A stretch of DNA of 64,000 nucleotides from Parus major (taxonomy: Eukaryota; Chordata; Aves; Passeriformes; Paridae), in the NCBI RefSeq assembly GCF_001522545.3, contig NC_031773.1:25927685-25991684 (forward strand), written 5' to 3'. Shown here piece after piece: positions 1 through 14,345 of the stretch. The notes under the pieces are model-generated. The model did no database searches, was not told where the DNA came from, and was given only the letters and a program-made list of their open reading frames with translations. Each line of letters opens with the position of its first letter. Within the stretch, counting starts at the first letter, position 1. Made by a program: the position numbers and the translations under genes.

Positions 1-278
1 CTCAGTAAGAATTTTCCTTCTAGGGAATGTGCAATTTTTAATTATGAGAGAATCCTTATTTGGCATAGAAATGGCAAACTCATCTGCTTGTTAATAAAAG
101 CATTTATTGTCCACATTATAATATGGTGTGTATTGGAGAAGAACTGTCTAAAATCATTATGCAAACTTCATTAATAGCTCTCTACAGTCTGGAAATTAAA
201 TCTCTCCCTTAAAATGCTAGTATTAGTCTGTATTTAAGATTAGTAGAAAAAAAAAATAGGTAGCTTGTTTTCTTCCAC

Positions 279-291
279 TTTTTTTTTTTTT
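279..291 (+). repeat. T13 homopolymer
   Basis: An uninterrupted run of 13 T residues within the intron; no poly(A)-tailed element is recognisable beside it. Confidence 0.9.
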
Positions 292-2006
292 GTTTGTGCT
301 TGTGTTTACGATTTGTGAGTAATTAGCAAATCTGTTTAGAGGGTTAGATCTTGGCCTGTAATTTACTCTAAGTGGAAAGATAACTGCCACTATGGGAAGC
401 CCTACTGAAATTGGTGGGGATCTGCACAAATCACACTTTTTTTTCCGTGGTTTTAGATAATGAAATATTTTTTCCCCCTGCTGATAATTTTATTGGGAAA
501 ATTAAATTATTGTGTATTTGTCAGATTCATAACAAGCATAAAATGGATTTTTTCATCGCAATCCTAGGAAGATCCCTAAAGTGGAAAATCAATGACCTTC
601 AGGCATCTAAACCTGAAATTTTAATATAAACCCCATTGACTAGTGCTTACCTAACTCTCCAAGTCCTGAGCTTTCAAGGTGTCTTCCCATCTCAAAATTC
701 CCTAGTTTCCTGTAGTGTGCCATATCTATGTGATTCTGTGGTCAGTATGCTTTAGGTAGTGCCTCCATCCACCTTGTTGTCTTGGAATCCAGAAGACAGA
801 TTAAGATTATGACCTGCCAGGAATGTTCTGCAGGGTCAGACTCCCAAAAAACTTCTGTGGAGGGATATGTGGATATTTGCATCTGTGTGCCTGGATATAA
901 CCTGCTAAGTCAGAGTTCCCTCGCATGTGCTGTGTAGTCCTGGTTGCTGCTCCCTGCTTTCTGTGTTATTTCTGCTTTGTGTAGCCAGTCTTTGGTTTGC
1001 TCTCTTCTTCAGAGGTTCATGAGGCTGCCTTCCTGTGACCATGGGAATTTTGTGTCCTTCTGCAGTGACAGGCACTTTTCAGTGGCTCATCGAAGTGCAG
1101 TAGTAGCCCATTGAAGAAATGCCTTGAGAAATGCTTGATACAGCTTGATTTTCCTCTAACTGTGTGAAGGCATCTTCCCATGCTGGTATTCTCAACACAT
1201 CGAAAGCATGTCTACTTGGCTCTTTACATCTCTTTCCACATATCTTTATGACATCAAATGTTAGAGTTTTTCCCTCTATATGAAGGTCTCCAATAAACAT
1301 GGGGTACAGGGTCTCCTGGGCTTAGTATTTTTTAAAGTAGGCTATCTTTATTTGCTGCCAATTTCAAGAAGGGAATCTGGCCTTTTGAAATAATAATGAG
1401 ATTATTTTCTTAATAACATTCACTATGCAATCCTTCAATTCTACTTGGAGTTATATATGTATGCAATAGGGTAGTCAAATGCATTTTTTATGTATGTAAA
1501 AACCCTTCAGGTGTTCATGGCAGTTCTGGAGTTTTAATATGCAAGTGAGTGGGAGGGCAGTAAGAAGGCACTGAGCAATCAATTTTTCTGGTATCTCGTA
1601 TCAGAAGAGACTAATTTGGAACCAATCTTTTTTATATGGCAGTACAACAGGTAGAGTAATTTGTGCTAAGTCCAGTCAGAGGCACAGCTGAGGAGCTGCA
1701 AATACTTAACAAAGCACAGAAGCTTTTGCTGAGATACTTTTTGATCAGAATTACTTGGCAATCATGGAAAAAGGTGAACTCTTTTGGGTCCTTGTCCTCA
1801 CATTTCATGTTCCTTAAATGGTTACTGTCAATTGCTTTACCCTTTCTAAAACTGGTTGATGCCATACAAGTTAACAAGACTCTTTACATTGTCACAGTCC
1901 AGTCCAAATGATTGCCTCCTTTGAACCTTAACAAAACCCTGGCCTTACTGAAATTGCTCAGGTTTTCCTTAGATACCACTGGAAAAAGGATTGACACTTT
2001 TGTGCC

Positions 2007-2040
2007 TTTAATTCTAAGAAGCTTTTAATTCTGAGAAGCT
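2007..2040 (+). repeat. Tandem duplication, 17 bp x 2
   Basis: TTTAATTCTAAGAAGCT is followed immediately by TTTAATTCTGAGAAGCT, differing at one position. It is a recent-looking small duplication in the IMMP2L intron. Confidence 0.9.
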
Positions 2041-5000
2041 TTTTCAAAATGGTTTTCTTTATGATAAAGATCTGATTATATACTACTTGTATGTATTTAT
2101 ATATAAAAATACAAATATAATACATTGCATACAAATACATTTATAAAGCATTGTAATGCATTAGGAATATTTTAGTAAAATCAAGTATACAGAGATGAGT
2201 TTTGTAATCACATAATTGCTATGAGTATTAGATTCTTTACTTCCAGTAATCTACTTTTAATTTTCTGGATACCTTTCCTTGAGGTCTCCTAATCTTGCTT
2301 GACTATGGAATTTGAGGAAAGGAGCTGGTCTGTTAGACAGCTTAGTCAGGAAGCTAGTGACTAGACAAGCCAAATATATATTTTTTAAAAAAGCATAGAT
2401 AGGTAATTTTTTTTCTGCTCTTATGAAGACAGACCATAGGAATGCCATAAGTTCTTTTAACAATAAATAGTAAAAAGTGAATTACCAGTCTATCTTTTTT
2501 TGTCCATGCTTATGTGACATTTCAAAGCAATTTATGAAAAGCTATCTTTTCCTTAGGCAAGTATAGCTCTTAGCACACAGGATTTTAGGTTCAGGCATCA
2601 AAGGTCTAAAAGGTTAACCAACAGAGAGATACCTTTGTGTAATTAATTTGTTCTCCAGCTGCCTTCAAGCTGAAAGTCATATATGAAGAGACAATTTTGT
2701 CTGAAGTCAAACTAGTGTGACAAATTAACAGACATGGTCTCTATATGACAATCAGTGTATTCTGATCATTAGTTGTATTTGCTTAAAGCTCAGGAGAGTC
2801 CTGTTGTGCCTGTTTCCACACTTCTGATGTGAGCCTAATGGTACCATATTATGAAGTTTACTGTGACTCACTGAGGAACAGATCTATGAAAATGGTGGAA
2901 TTATCAGTATTTTTTTATATATTCTGCATCAGAACTCCCATTTGATGTTTGAGATATGGTTTGTACTTTAGAAAGAAGCCAGTATTAAAGCTTATAATTT
3001 TCTTCCTGCTGTTGTATTCAGAGTAGCTCTAGATTTTATTTACATGTTGAACCTCAAGCCTGAAACAATTTTAGATTTCAAAGTGATAAGGTTTCTGGGT
3101 TGCTCTACAGTCTGTGAGAATTTTTTGGTTTTGTTTGCATAGTCGCAGTTAAAATAACCCTTCTATGCTGTTATAGAAGAGTTAGTAAAGTAATCTAACT
3201 GAGACATCAGTTCCCTCCTGGTCTGAGATAGTTTTGCTTGACAAAAATGCTCTTGCAAACGGTTGTGATAAGCTGAATATGTTGATGTTCTTCTCAGTGC
3301 ACACAGATCAGTAGGCAGCAGCTGTAACTGTGTCTTCATTTTTTTAAAGTGTGAAGAATGTACGTGTTATAGAGGGAAATATGCCTGAAAATCATAACTG
3401 TCAATTCAGATTTGATATCACCCGCAGAGTCCTAAATGAAGTGGTCCCTGAAAAGTTCGAGTACTGAACAATTTTATTTTAAAAGAGTACATGTGCTTCT
3501 GCAATTAAAAGCATGCCAGACTTACTTAGAATGTCTGTTCCTCAAAAGGTGGAATTTGGGTATTATGAAATGTTTCTGAGCTGAAATACGGCAGATAATC
3601 TTATTTCAGAAACAATTTATTATAAAATTGAATTTAATGTATTTTTGTAATTCTCATATAGGAATTTAGATTACATTTCTGTGCTGCCAGAACAGGACCA
3701 CTTAAAAAAGTTACAGATATTTTCCACTAACTATAAATCCTCTTTTCCTTTTGCACACTATATCACTATTGCCCATCATGATGCCCATCACTAGGATGCA
3801 TAAGATTTATGTAAGTTTTAATGCCCAGTGCTACACTGAAAATTTTTACAAAAAGAGTTGTAAGAGAAAAGCAACACCTCTGGGGTCTCTGCAGCTTAGC
3901 ATGTTCCTTTGATTTCTTTTCTGATTGTATTTACCTGACTTAAAGCATAACTATCATGTTTTAGATAATAGAGATATTACATTGCCCAAATCTTGTCCAC
4001 AACATACAGGAATATGAATGTAATGATGAGGGTTCATTTAATTTAATAGACCTTCCCAGCTTGTCTTTGAAATGTCTCAATGATGTGTACCAACAAGAAA
4101 GGCAGTTCATTTGATACAATCTTAGTACAACCCAGGAGGTACTTTGTATTAATTTCCACTGCCATGACAAAGCCTAGATTTGGCCATTCTGGTGACAAGC
4201 TCATTCTAGTCTCACAATTGTTAACACAAGCAGAACTTCAAAAGTGGTGAGAAATTTTAAGCTTGTGTTTACAGATCTAGAGATGCCTTTGCATGTAATA
4301 ATGGAGTTGCCTGTCTGGTTTTTATATATTTAAACAAAGTATTTTAGCTTTTGGGACAGATGGTAAAATCATCAATGAAATGCAACAGTTGTGAGAAGTG
4401 TAGGAAGAGGCAGCAGCTAAAATTGCAGCGTCCCAAGATTGTTTCTAGGTTTATGAATTCTAACCCACACTTTTAACTACAAACAGGTCTGATTTACTTA
4501 CTACTGGTTACCTAGTTCCTTTTGATCACAGTCATTATTTAGGGATATTTTAGGCAGTTTTCAGTCTTATCTTTCAACAATATATATTTTTGTCTTTTCT
4601 ATATTGCATAGCAATGTGTAGGAACACATGAACCTCTGTCTGTGGTCACCTGCTTGGGAAATTGGCTAAAAATGGCACTGGTTTGTATTCCCTAACTAAC
4701 TTAAGGATGCTCTCTTTAGGGTTCATCTGTGGTTAATGCAAAACCAGAAAAAGAAATTAATTCTGTAAAAAGTGCTTCTGCAGGGTCTTGAAGTCTGTCA
4801 CCATTAAGAGTAAAGAGAGTGAAGACTAAGTAGTTAGTGCCCAGATTTAGCTACAACACACATATTCTTTCTTGCATGTATTTTTGTCAAATTATTAAAC
4901 TATATTACTGAATGCTTTATTGGAATTAGACTCTTGTTCCAGGTTGCAAAGTTTGCACTTTGTTACAATGCTGCTAATATAAAATACCAAGTATTCAATC

Positions 5001-5849
5001 TTGTTAATTAATATGTAATATGCCATTGTGGAAGAGGCTGTAAATTTGGATTCTGATGATTAACCTTGTATAATTTTAATCACCACAAGTCACCAATTAT
5101 TTACATTTTTAATAACTTTCAAGATTTTTTTAGTATTTTGAATTGAGTCTGCTTTCTAGGATATACAGGATTTACTTCCACATTGAACAGGACAAGAAGG
5201 TATCTCCCCAAACAGGAGATGACTTGCTGCACAGATGCCCTACCTTTGAAGAATCTTAAAAACCTAAATCTGTGTCACACTAAACCTGTTATAGCTCTTC
5301 TTTAGACCACATGTGACAACACAAAAATTTGTGGAATTTATTATGAAGAATGAGAAAAGGGAGGAATTACTGACAGTAAGCAGGTTTGTTCATAAGCTCA
5401 AAGATATTGAGATCCTTTTCCTCAAGGTGCAAATGATAACGGCAGAAAATGCCTCCTTAGAAGTAATATTATTTATTTGCTGTATGCTATGGGGAATAAA
5501 ACAAATAAATGAAGGAAGGAATGTGCTTGCTTGCCTGTTCACAGCTGTAAATTACTCATTGTTCAAAATAATTTGAGTTGTCAAGTGTACAAGACTGCAT
5601 ACTGTTACTGGAGAAATTATCTTTCTTTCATATGTTACTGTATTCTCCTTTGTTCATGCTCTTTTCCTGGTTGATCTAGTTTTTTAATTTCACTCATTCA
5701 TGCAGAGAAAAATAGATTATTTTTATTTTAATATTTTTATTAAAGTTTCTAAAGCATAGACACTTTAACACACATATTAGAGGTTGCTAAATGGGGACAA
5801 TGGAAATTTCTCATTGTCTTGTTTGCATGTATTATCTGGTATTGACTTA

Positions 5850-6331
5850 TCATAGAATTGTAGAGCCATAGAATGTCCTGGGTTGGAAGAGTCCTTAAAG
5901 ATCATCCAGTTCCAACCCCATGCTATGGGCAGAGACACCTTCCACTAAAACAAGTTGCTGGCCATCCAGCCTGGCCTCGAACACCTCCAGGGGTGGGGCA
6001 TCCAGAGTGTCTCTAGGCAATCTCTTCCTTTGTGTCAGCACCCTCACACTAAAGAGTTTATTAAAGATACTGAATTTAAGTCAACCATCTTTTAGTTTAA
6101 GCCATTACTCTTTGTTCTATCAACACACCCTTGTAAACAGTCCCTCACCAACTTTCTCTAGGCCCCTTGAAGTGCTGGGAGACTGCTCTGAGGTCTCTGA
6201 GACTTCTCCATTCTGAGCAACCACAACTCTCTCAGCCTCCCTTTCATAGGAGAGATGCTCCAACCCTGTGATCAATTTTGTGTCTCTCTTTGAACTCCCT
6301 CTAGCCAGGTCCATGACCTTTATATGCTGGG
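5850..6331 (-). mobile_element. CR1 LINE, 5'-truncated 3' end
   Basis: On the plus strand the element begins TCATAGAATTGTAGAGCC, the reverse complement of the CR1 3' terminus. It continues through recognisable CR1 3' sequence (GGTTGGAAGAGTCC, CCATCCAGCCTGGCC, CTCTCTCAGCC, CATAGGAGAGATGCTCCA) to about GGTCCATGACCTT. About 480 bp survive; the rest of the element, including endonuclease and most of the RT frame, is missing, as is typical of incomplete target-primed reverse transcription. Open frames inside it (for example 5920-6216 plus and 6120-6314 minus) are not genes. Orientation is opposite to IMMP2L. Confidence 0.95.
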
Positions 6332-9300
6332 ATTCTACTGCATGGCTTTTGGGGATTTTTTTAAAAACATGTTATTAGTGTAAATAACATGTAAATACAT
6401 TATTCTGTGAATTTATCTAAACTACTTTTTTTCCCCCCCTGTGGTTTCTATAAAAATAATTCAGGAAACTGCTGAAGGTTTTCATCAGTCCTTATTAGGC
6501 ATATTGCAAGTGGCTTCAGATCAGCAGTTAGATGGCTACCAGTTGTGTATAAACTAGCCACACCAGAATTAGGATTTCAGAATTGCTGTGCTATTTAAAA
6601 GAGCTTTGCTTTAAGCAGAGGAAGGATTCCCTCTTGCAGTTTAGGGAAAAAAGAGCTTTTAACTTTGCATGATAGTTGAATATAAAAAAATATTAATGCT
6701 TGCTATAGTTCTTAATGTAGTGCATTTCATAATATTTTGTGATTTACCCAGGGTAAAAGCTACTTTGTCCTGCCTCTAGGCACATTTCTAGTGGAGCATC
6801 TTTTTACACATAGAACATCCTTATCATCTTATCATAGAGGTGTTGAATTTGAACTTAGCAAATCTACTGAGATAGTGCCTTATTTAGTAAACATAAAATT
6901 GGTTTGGAAAGATACATAGTACAATGACTCAGATAAAAGCAAAATATTAGATAAATGGAGAATCCAATTCCTTTTCTTTCTAATCCTAGCTTTAGTTTAT
7001 ATCTTAAGGAATGATATCACTAATGCCTTGTTCTTGTTTACTAGAAAGTAATGATTTTACTAGAGTCTCCAGGGACATTCAGAATTACCATGAAACTGAA
7101 GGTTTGTTTAATCCAATCACACAAAATTTTCCAGGGTTGTTCTTGGAGAAGTGATACGTAAAGGTGTTTAACCACATTTTTCCCTTAACAGCAGATTAAT
7201 TCCACTTTTATTTTTAATATTTGTGCAATGATTTACGCATTTGTGTGGTCCGTAGTTTGTTCAATTTTTCTGCTTACAAGAGCAAAGCTGTGTTCCCAGT
7301 AAAGGTACAAGCTGAGACAATATGAAAATGGGTGATATGGATTTACATAGGAAATTATAGTGTTCACAGTCATACAATTTGTTAAGCTGGGGTTTGTTGA
7401 GTCTAGAGATGCCAGTCATTTTTAACCTGAGTAATTGGACTTTATAGGCTGATTATTACAGTGTATTAAAAAGGATCAAAAATTAAAATGGCCAGGCACA
7501 AGAAAGCTTTGGATTACATGCCTCTTGCAGTAAAATTAACATTAAATAAAAATAGAAAAAGTGAAGGTGACTTCTGCTTAGTTCTTGGTGTTTGTGAGAT
7601 TGAAGCGCAATTTAACTCACAGATGGAATGGCATTTCCAAATTATCCTAAAATGAGTGTCTCCTTGATGAGATGAATAGCACTGTTAAGCAGAGTACTCC
7701 CTGATGCATGAGCAGTGGGAGCTGCTTTGCTCTGCAGTCTAATCTAAGTTTCACCTTTTCAAAAAGTTGCAGCTTCCCCAGGTGAATAACTTTGAGGATC
7801 TGCACTGAGTCTTCTGAACAGTGCCAGTAGTACCAGCCTGTGTACAGGTTTTAATGTCTTAGTTCTCATTACTTTTTAAAAAAATCCTACAATTTCTGTA
7901 GATACCAAGGTTGGTAGTTTATTAAATTTTCTTTTATTTAATTTTGTTTTTGAGAAGGAGGTTGGATTTTAAGGTATGTTACTGACAATACAGAAATAGT
8001 AAACACTTGAGTTCTTTGAACTTCAATTGGAAAGGCTACAATATTCTAGGAACTTCATCATTTTATCCAGTTTTCTGTAAATGTCTCAATTGTTGATCTG
8101 CTTGATCATTGTTGTTATTTTCATAGAAATAGTGACCTCATTCATTTTAACCTGTTGCATCTCTCAAAATAATTTTCAAGTTGGCTTTCTTTTTACCTTG
8201 GGCAAGGGTGATGGCAGCAAGTGACTGCTTGAATGATTCAATTTTCCTTATTTCAGTCTGCTTCTAAAAAGAATAGTGAGTCTTGCAAAATAACATAGGC
8301 AACCAGTGTGGATTCTTCTATAATTCATAGAACACTATAAAATGCAAGAAAATTATCTCAGAGATACTGCTTTTCTGAGAAAATATTCATCAACTACCTG
8401 CAGAAATAAAGCTCCTGCACAAATCTTCCAGTATAACTTTTTTCTATTTTTTTTCTATTTCAGACTAAAACTAGAAACCTCAGATTTATTTAAACCTGAA
8501 AAAAAAACTGTGAAAAATTAAACCTGTAATCCCTATTATCCTAATAGAAACTTATATAATATTTATAACCATAAATTACTATAGGCATTGCATGTTAAGT
8601 AGGGGTAAAACTAGGCTTGATTGTCATCTAGGAACCAGACAGTGACTTTATCTTGTGTGTAAAAATGAAACAAAAATAGATCATTGTTAGCCCTATCTTT
8701 TTTTTTGTTAAAACCCAGCTATTAGTACGTTGGAGCAGTTCTTGATGAATTTTGTATATGATACTTCTTTTACTATCCATGCACTCTGGACAATAAAGTA
8801 TGTAAGGCTGGCTACACAGCATCTTTTAAAAGCAGACAAAACTCAAACTTTCACTGGCACACCAGCTTCTGATATTTTCCAGCAATTATTTCTGCATCTC
8901 ACGATTGCATCTCTGGCAGTGAGTCCTCAATATATTTTTATTCTTCACTGGCTGCAGATTGCTCAGGCTTCACACAAAAGATTCAATCTTAAGGTACTTT
9001 TAGATGAAGTTCTTTCGACTGTGAGTAGTATAGAGTGACTGACTCATTTCAGATGTAGTCCCATAGAGAAAACATGGCATATCTACTGCACTGGAAGTGG
9101 AATCTAAAAAAGAAAACCTGGGAACTGAGGTTAAACTGAGAGTTTTTTAAAATAAAAAATTGTGTGATTAAATGCTAGCCAAGAAATCTTTGGGTTTAAT
9201 GTGTTATGCTTTAATTTTGAAATGAATATTTTTAATCTAGTTTTGCATCACTGATTTTTAATTATTTTTTAATTTTTTTTTTTGGTGGCAGTGTGTTGCC

Positions 9301-11566
9301 ATGGTTAGAACAGAGGCAGTATACAACAATGCCTTTGTGATTGCTGAGATGAGGTGATTTCTTCCTCTGAGCTTAGCAGCTTCCTGAGCAAACCATTTTA
9401 AAGCAACAAAACTAGATACAACAAATGTGTTATTTAGACAGGTTTTGCTACATTTTATCTGACTTCCCCGAGGGACTTTGGCTCTACTATTCCCTTATTC
9501 CCTGACTCCCAGAGTTGTCACGTAACATAATGGTATTTAACAAATTTCATTTGGAACCTGATTCCACTCAAGGTCACTAAGATTTCAAACCCTGTAATCT
9601 ATGCTCAGTAATCAACCTACAGATATTACTGTTTTTCTTTAGCATTGCGGTATAAAAATAAGGACTTCTGAGAATTTTTTGAGAAAGAAAAAAACCCACA
9701 AATTACTTGTTAAACAGGAAAATGCAAAGTCAATTAGTGTATGCAGGTTCTGGGCCAGTGAAGTGATCTTTGTTGTCCTCTCTAAATTTAGCCCAAGTAA
9801 TTTAGAAAGCTAATTTAAAGTCAGATGATGTCTTGCTTTTATTTGAAGGATATCTTTTGAACAGATAGGTTTTAATGGAGAATATTACATGATTTTTAAG
9901 TCAATATAGAAGTCCAGATTCTTTTAATCTAATCATAAACCCTGAGCAGAGACACCCAAATTAGTATCAGAGTTGCCTAGCTTCCCTCTAAAGTCAAGGG
10001 AGAGAAATGGGGAAAACTAACACAATTTACTACTGGTCTACATCACGATGTCAAGGTCCTCTCTTTCCACTGGTGGTCTACAGAGCTTAGCATGATGTTA
10101 GTTTTAGGCTATTGACTTAGATGAGAGAATCCAAGTTTGCTGAATATCCCATGGGATTTCAGGAGAATGTTAAGAGAAGGTCCAGCAAAAAGACTGATTC
10201 AATCGGTCTTCATTTCATTAGACTTAAATGTTTTCTCAAACTCAATTTTATAAGTTTGATTTACTAAGTTTAATATGCTTCTTAAACTCTCCCAAATAAG
10301 GTTAATATCTAATATTAATCACTGATCTCTCAAGTTTGTCTCTCTGTTTTGGGCATCAGAGCACTTCAGCACAAAATATTAACTGCCAGCTTGAATCAAT
10401 CTTTTTCTGTCTCATTCAAGTACATGTAGTTAATTTAGGGCTATTAAAATACCTAAGGTATTTCATTTATTATTCCTCCTGCATTCAGTAACGTTTTTTT
10501 TTGGGCCAGAGAGATGTTTGTGTAGGAAATCTCTCTAAAGAAGGCAAGATTGCAACATGTATTCAAATACAGAGGAATTACTTGAAATCATTCTCAGGTG
10601 ATGGCTAGGGAACTTCTATGGAAAGACAAGTATCCTTGAATTAGGAAGAGATGCAACAGCATAAGCCAAGGATGACAGTGCTAAAAATATTTGAATCTAT
10701 TACTTCATCTACTCAAAGAGCTCTGAAAAGGGCCTGCATATGTTTCCTTTTGTGGGTGTTTGTCCTTAGGCTTCAGTAGACATTGGAACATACCAATGAG
10801 GTTAAATCCAATGTCTATCGAATCAAATGCAATTATATCCCTTAAATCTAATAAGCTCTATGTCAGTCTTGTAAATTTTACAGTAGTCTGCACTATATTC
10901 TAATAGCTGTCTGAGTGTAATGCCTGTGAGGCAATTCACTGCTCGCTGTTTGTGTCTTGTCTTACATAAATAGACAGGAGATTCAGAAATTTTGGAGGGA
11001 AAACTATTCCTCCTTGTTTGCAAAAGGCTTTGTTCTGTTAGATAAACAAGTGCTATAAATAAGTCCCTCAGGTCAGTGACACTTTTTAATGCTGAAAATA
11101 TTTTTTTTAGTAGCATTCACAATTCTGTAAAAGAAAACAAAATATTGGAGGTTTAGATTGGTTTTTTTCCCCCTTGGAAAACATAGAATTTCTCTAAATA
11201 TTTTTCTCCATTTTTTGCCCCTATGAATAGGAGCAGGTTTACAAAAGCACTTCAGTAAGTACCATGAAAAACAGTGCCTGTGTAATAGTGACATTCATAA
11301 ACATGTATTTCTCCCACGCTTTCGTGTTTTTCAGATAAGTCATAACAAGCTGTGGCATTGTTACATATTATGGTTGTTGGAAATAACAGTCCACATCAAA
11401 AGCAAAATGTTGTGCAGTACTGGACTGTCATCTACTTATATCAGAATAAAAATACTTTTAAATCTGGTTGCTCACACTGTCCTACAAATTAATATTTGAA
11501 GCCTGTAAGATTCAAGAGGTGTAGTGTGATTTATGCATTTAACAATCTTCTATAAATCTGTTGTTG

Positions 11567-11593
11567 CTTTCTTTCTTTTTTTCTTTTTTTTTT
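11567..11593 (+). repeat. Polypyrimidine (T-rich) tract
   Basis: TTT-C-TTT-C runs form a 27-base pyrimidine tract in the IMMP2L intron, and no good AG acceptor with an exon follows. Confidence 0.8.
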
Positions 11594-14315
11594 AATATCT
11601 CATTTTGCAGAAGAAATTAAATAAATCTTAGGGTCAGACTCAGGCGTCAGTATACATGAGCAATAGCCCTGGTTTACAGGAAGAGTCCTCTCAAATTATG
11701 GCAACAAGCTTTTAAGTTACTAATCAGTTTGAGGACAGGTTCCAGGCTCCAGTCAATGTTCAAATTATACCTCAAAATAAGATATTAAGAAATTCACAGT
11801 TGACTGCGGCTTTTTATATGCATTATATATCATTATTTAAAAAGAAAATAAATACACGCACACATGCACACATACTTACATGTAATTAGCCCTGGGAAGC
11901 TTTGTTTTCTTTAGGAAACACCAACGAACTAAGAGCTAATCTCTTAAAAAGCCTTAAAAATTATTATCACAATCAATAAATTACAAAAAATATAAAATAA
12001 ACTAAAAAATTTCTATGTTTCATTTCTACCACTGACCCTGGTTTATTGAATAAATATACTCTTATTTTTGACTTTTAATTTATTTTATTGTCATCTAACT
12101 GGCTTTCTGTAGAATAGCAAAGAAATACTGTTAGCAAAAATGATTTTGATGTTCTTGTTGGCCAGCACATTTTCAAACACTCTGTACTTCAAATGTCATA
12201 TTTATGAAAAATAAAGGACACTTCATATTTAAGGATATATTTTTTTAAGACAGATTTTATACCACACTTTGAAGGCTGAGAAGTTTTCAGAATCTTTACT
12301 GTAATCCTTGCCGTACGCTTAAAATAGCAGAACAAAACAAAAACTCACACCCAAGCTTTCCCTATGGGTGCAATGTCATGAGCAAAAAGTTGACTCCTGA
12401 GTGATAGAATGTGACACACTCCAAACTCAAAAAGGATTTTACACAAAAATGCCATAGCTCATCGTGTTAGTGTCTCTGTCAAACAGAAAAATTAAATTTT
12501 CATGAGCAGTTGGTTACCTTTTCTGTTCAATTTATGTCTCTCTTACATTGTAACAGTGGTGTTTGATTGCAGAAAAGTTGGAGGACACAGACTAAGTAAT
12601 TAATGACTTTCTAGTGTTCAGCAAGATAATGTCAATGACCTAGGTGTCATGAAGTTGACATGTCATTGACAGTGTCATAAAGTAAGAGAGAAGAGGAAGG
12701 AAAAAGTAATTGTGAAAACAGAAATTTTAACTTCTTTTTTTTCAAGAGAATAATAAAATTTTCACTATTTATAGTGATCAACAGGGCTCATGTATCAAGC
12801 ATAAATTTATGTGACAGGCTGTCATCTGAGCACTATTTCTGAAATGGCTTTAGGATCCAATCACAAGTTATTTAAAAGCTATCATTTTTAATTACTTACA
12901 AATAGTTCTAATGAGCACGTTTCAGAATTTTGCTATTTTAAACCCTTTTCAAAAACTTCATTAAATAAGAATTAATTTTGACATAGTTCTAAGTAAGAAA
13001 TCTAAAATTGTAATCATCAGATAGGCTCAACCTTGTTTCTGTAGGAGCAATAAATTTTGTTAAAGTAAGATTCAATTTGAATTAATAAAGATTCTGACAT
13101 ATTTTTCTTGGTAGCTTCATGTCTATAGTGCTCAAGAAAAGGAGTATTTTACGTGTGTTTTTTCATTATGTAAATGAGTATGTATAAAGTACTAAAGAAT
13201 GGTAAGTAGAGACTCAACTTTTTAATTGTCACACCTTTGCAAAGTTGATTTGAAAAAAAAAATCTCCATTTCTGTGTATATACATTTTGAAGAACAACGA
13301 GTCTAGCATTTTCATTAGCTTGAGGGCTTGGTTTAGCATTTTCAGAAATAAATATTAGGGATTAAAAAGTGTTGATAGCAATGCCATGGTACATGCCAGC
13401 AAAAACACAGACTCGTAAGGAATGGGTTTTACTTAACAGATTTTGAATGTCTTATAACCTCAGCATTTGAAAGCCAAAACACATTGAAACCTTTTGGCTG
13501 AACTTGGAAATTAATTTGTGTTAGAAATTGTTTCTGTGTTCCTTGTCATCCACATTCTGCTTGTGATTACGCCCTGCTCTCCAGCCCTCCTCAGAAAGCA
13601 GCATTTGGGGATTCCTGGTGGATTCCCTTGCCATTGTTTAATGGAGGAAGGCAGCAGAGGGTCTGGGAGCTGGAGCTGGGTCCTGCTCTGCGCTGCAGTG
13701 CATGAAGGCTGCTGGTTTCTCCTGCCTGGGGAATGCTACCAGCCAGCAACTAGGAAGCCTTGCAGATAAATAATTGATTCCAGCTGGCACAGAGGTAGGA
13801 AGGATAACAAGCCTGCCAGAATGACACCATATGAGAGGTCACTCAGGAGTTGTGGCTGGACTTACGAGGGAGGAAAGCATCAAGATTCTATCCAAATACA
13901 ATCTGTACATGAAAAGTACCTTACATCAATGTGTACTAAAGGGCTTTAAACTATCTGGGAATTAATTTCAGCTGAGTTCTTGCAGGGACTATGAAGAAAA
14001 CTGATATAAGGTGGTATTTTGAGATTGAGGAGAAAGCTGCCTTGCTGCAGAACACAGCAGGCGCTGCACTGGACTCTGCTGTTGCCATGGATGCTCAAGG
14101 TTAATCTTGTTCAGTATAAGTTTGAAGTTCTTGGTTTTTTTCTGATTTAATGTGTTAGTATTAACTGGGAATGTTTTCCAGTTGCAGCTAATACTGATTT
14201 TATATAATTTCTGATGTTTGGAAAGGAAGTGTTCTAATTTCCGGATGTGGGTTGTTCAGGCATCTCTAAACTCCTGTTAAAAGGCTCTAGACACTATTCT
14301 AGATGCTATTTACAT

Positions 14316-14345
14316 CTTCTTTTTTTTTTCTTTTTCTTTTTTTTT
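14316..14345 (+). repeat. Polypyrimidine (T-rich) tract
   Basis: A tract of T runs broken by single C residues. AAG follows directly, but no open exon or donor is apparent downstream. Confidence 0.8.

Larger units (their letters stand above)
1..5849. other. Intronic, no recognisable feature beyond small repeats
   Basis: AT-rich intron sequence. Open frames here (at most about 87 codons) have no recognisable similarity, start without context and carry no splice-consistent boundaries. The 17-bp duplication and the T13 run are listed separately. Confidence 0.6.

Noticed and set aside
2091..2140. AT-rich inverted repeats (ATGTATTT with AAATACAT; GTATTT with AAATAC)
   Set aside because: Short stems in extremely AT-rich sequence arise readily by chance; no transposon termini or RNA gene features accompany them.
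8730..9038. 102-codon open frame, plus strand, in the IMMP2L intron
   Set aside because: No recognisable domain or similarity, no promoter or splice context, and ordinary AT-rich composition; length is within chance for 64 kb in six frames.
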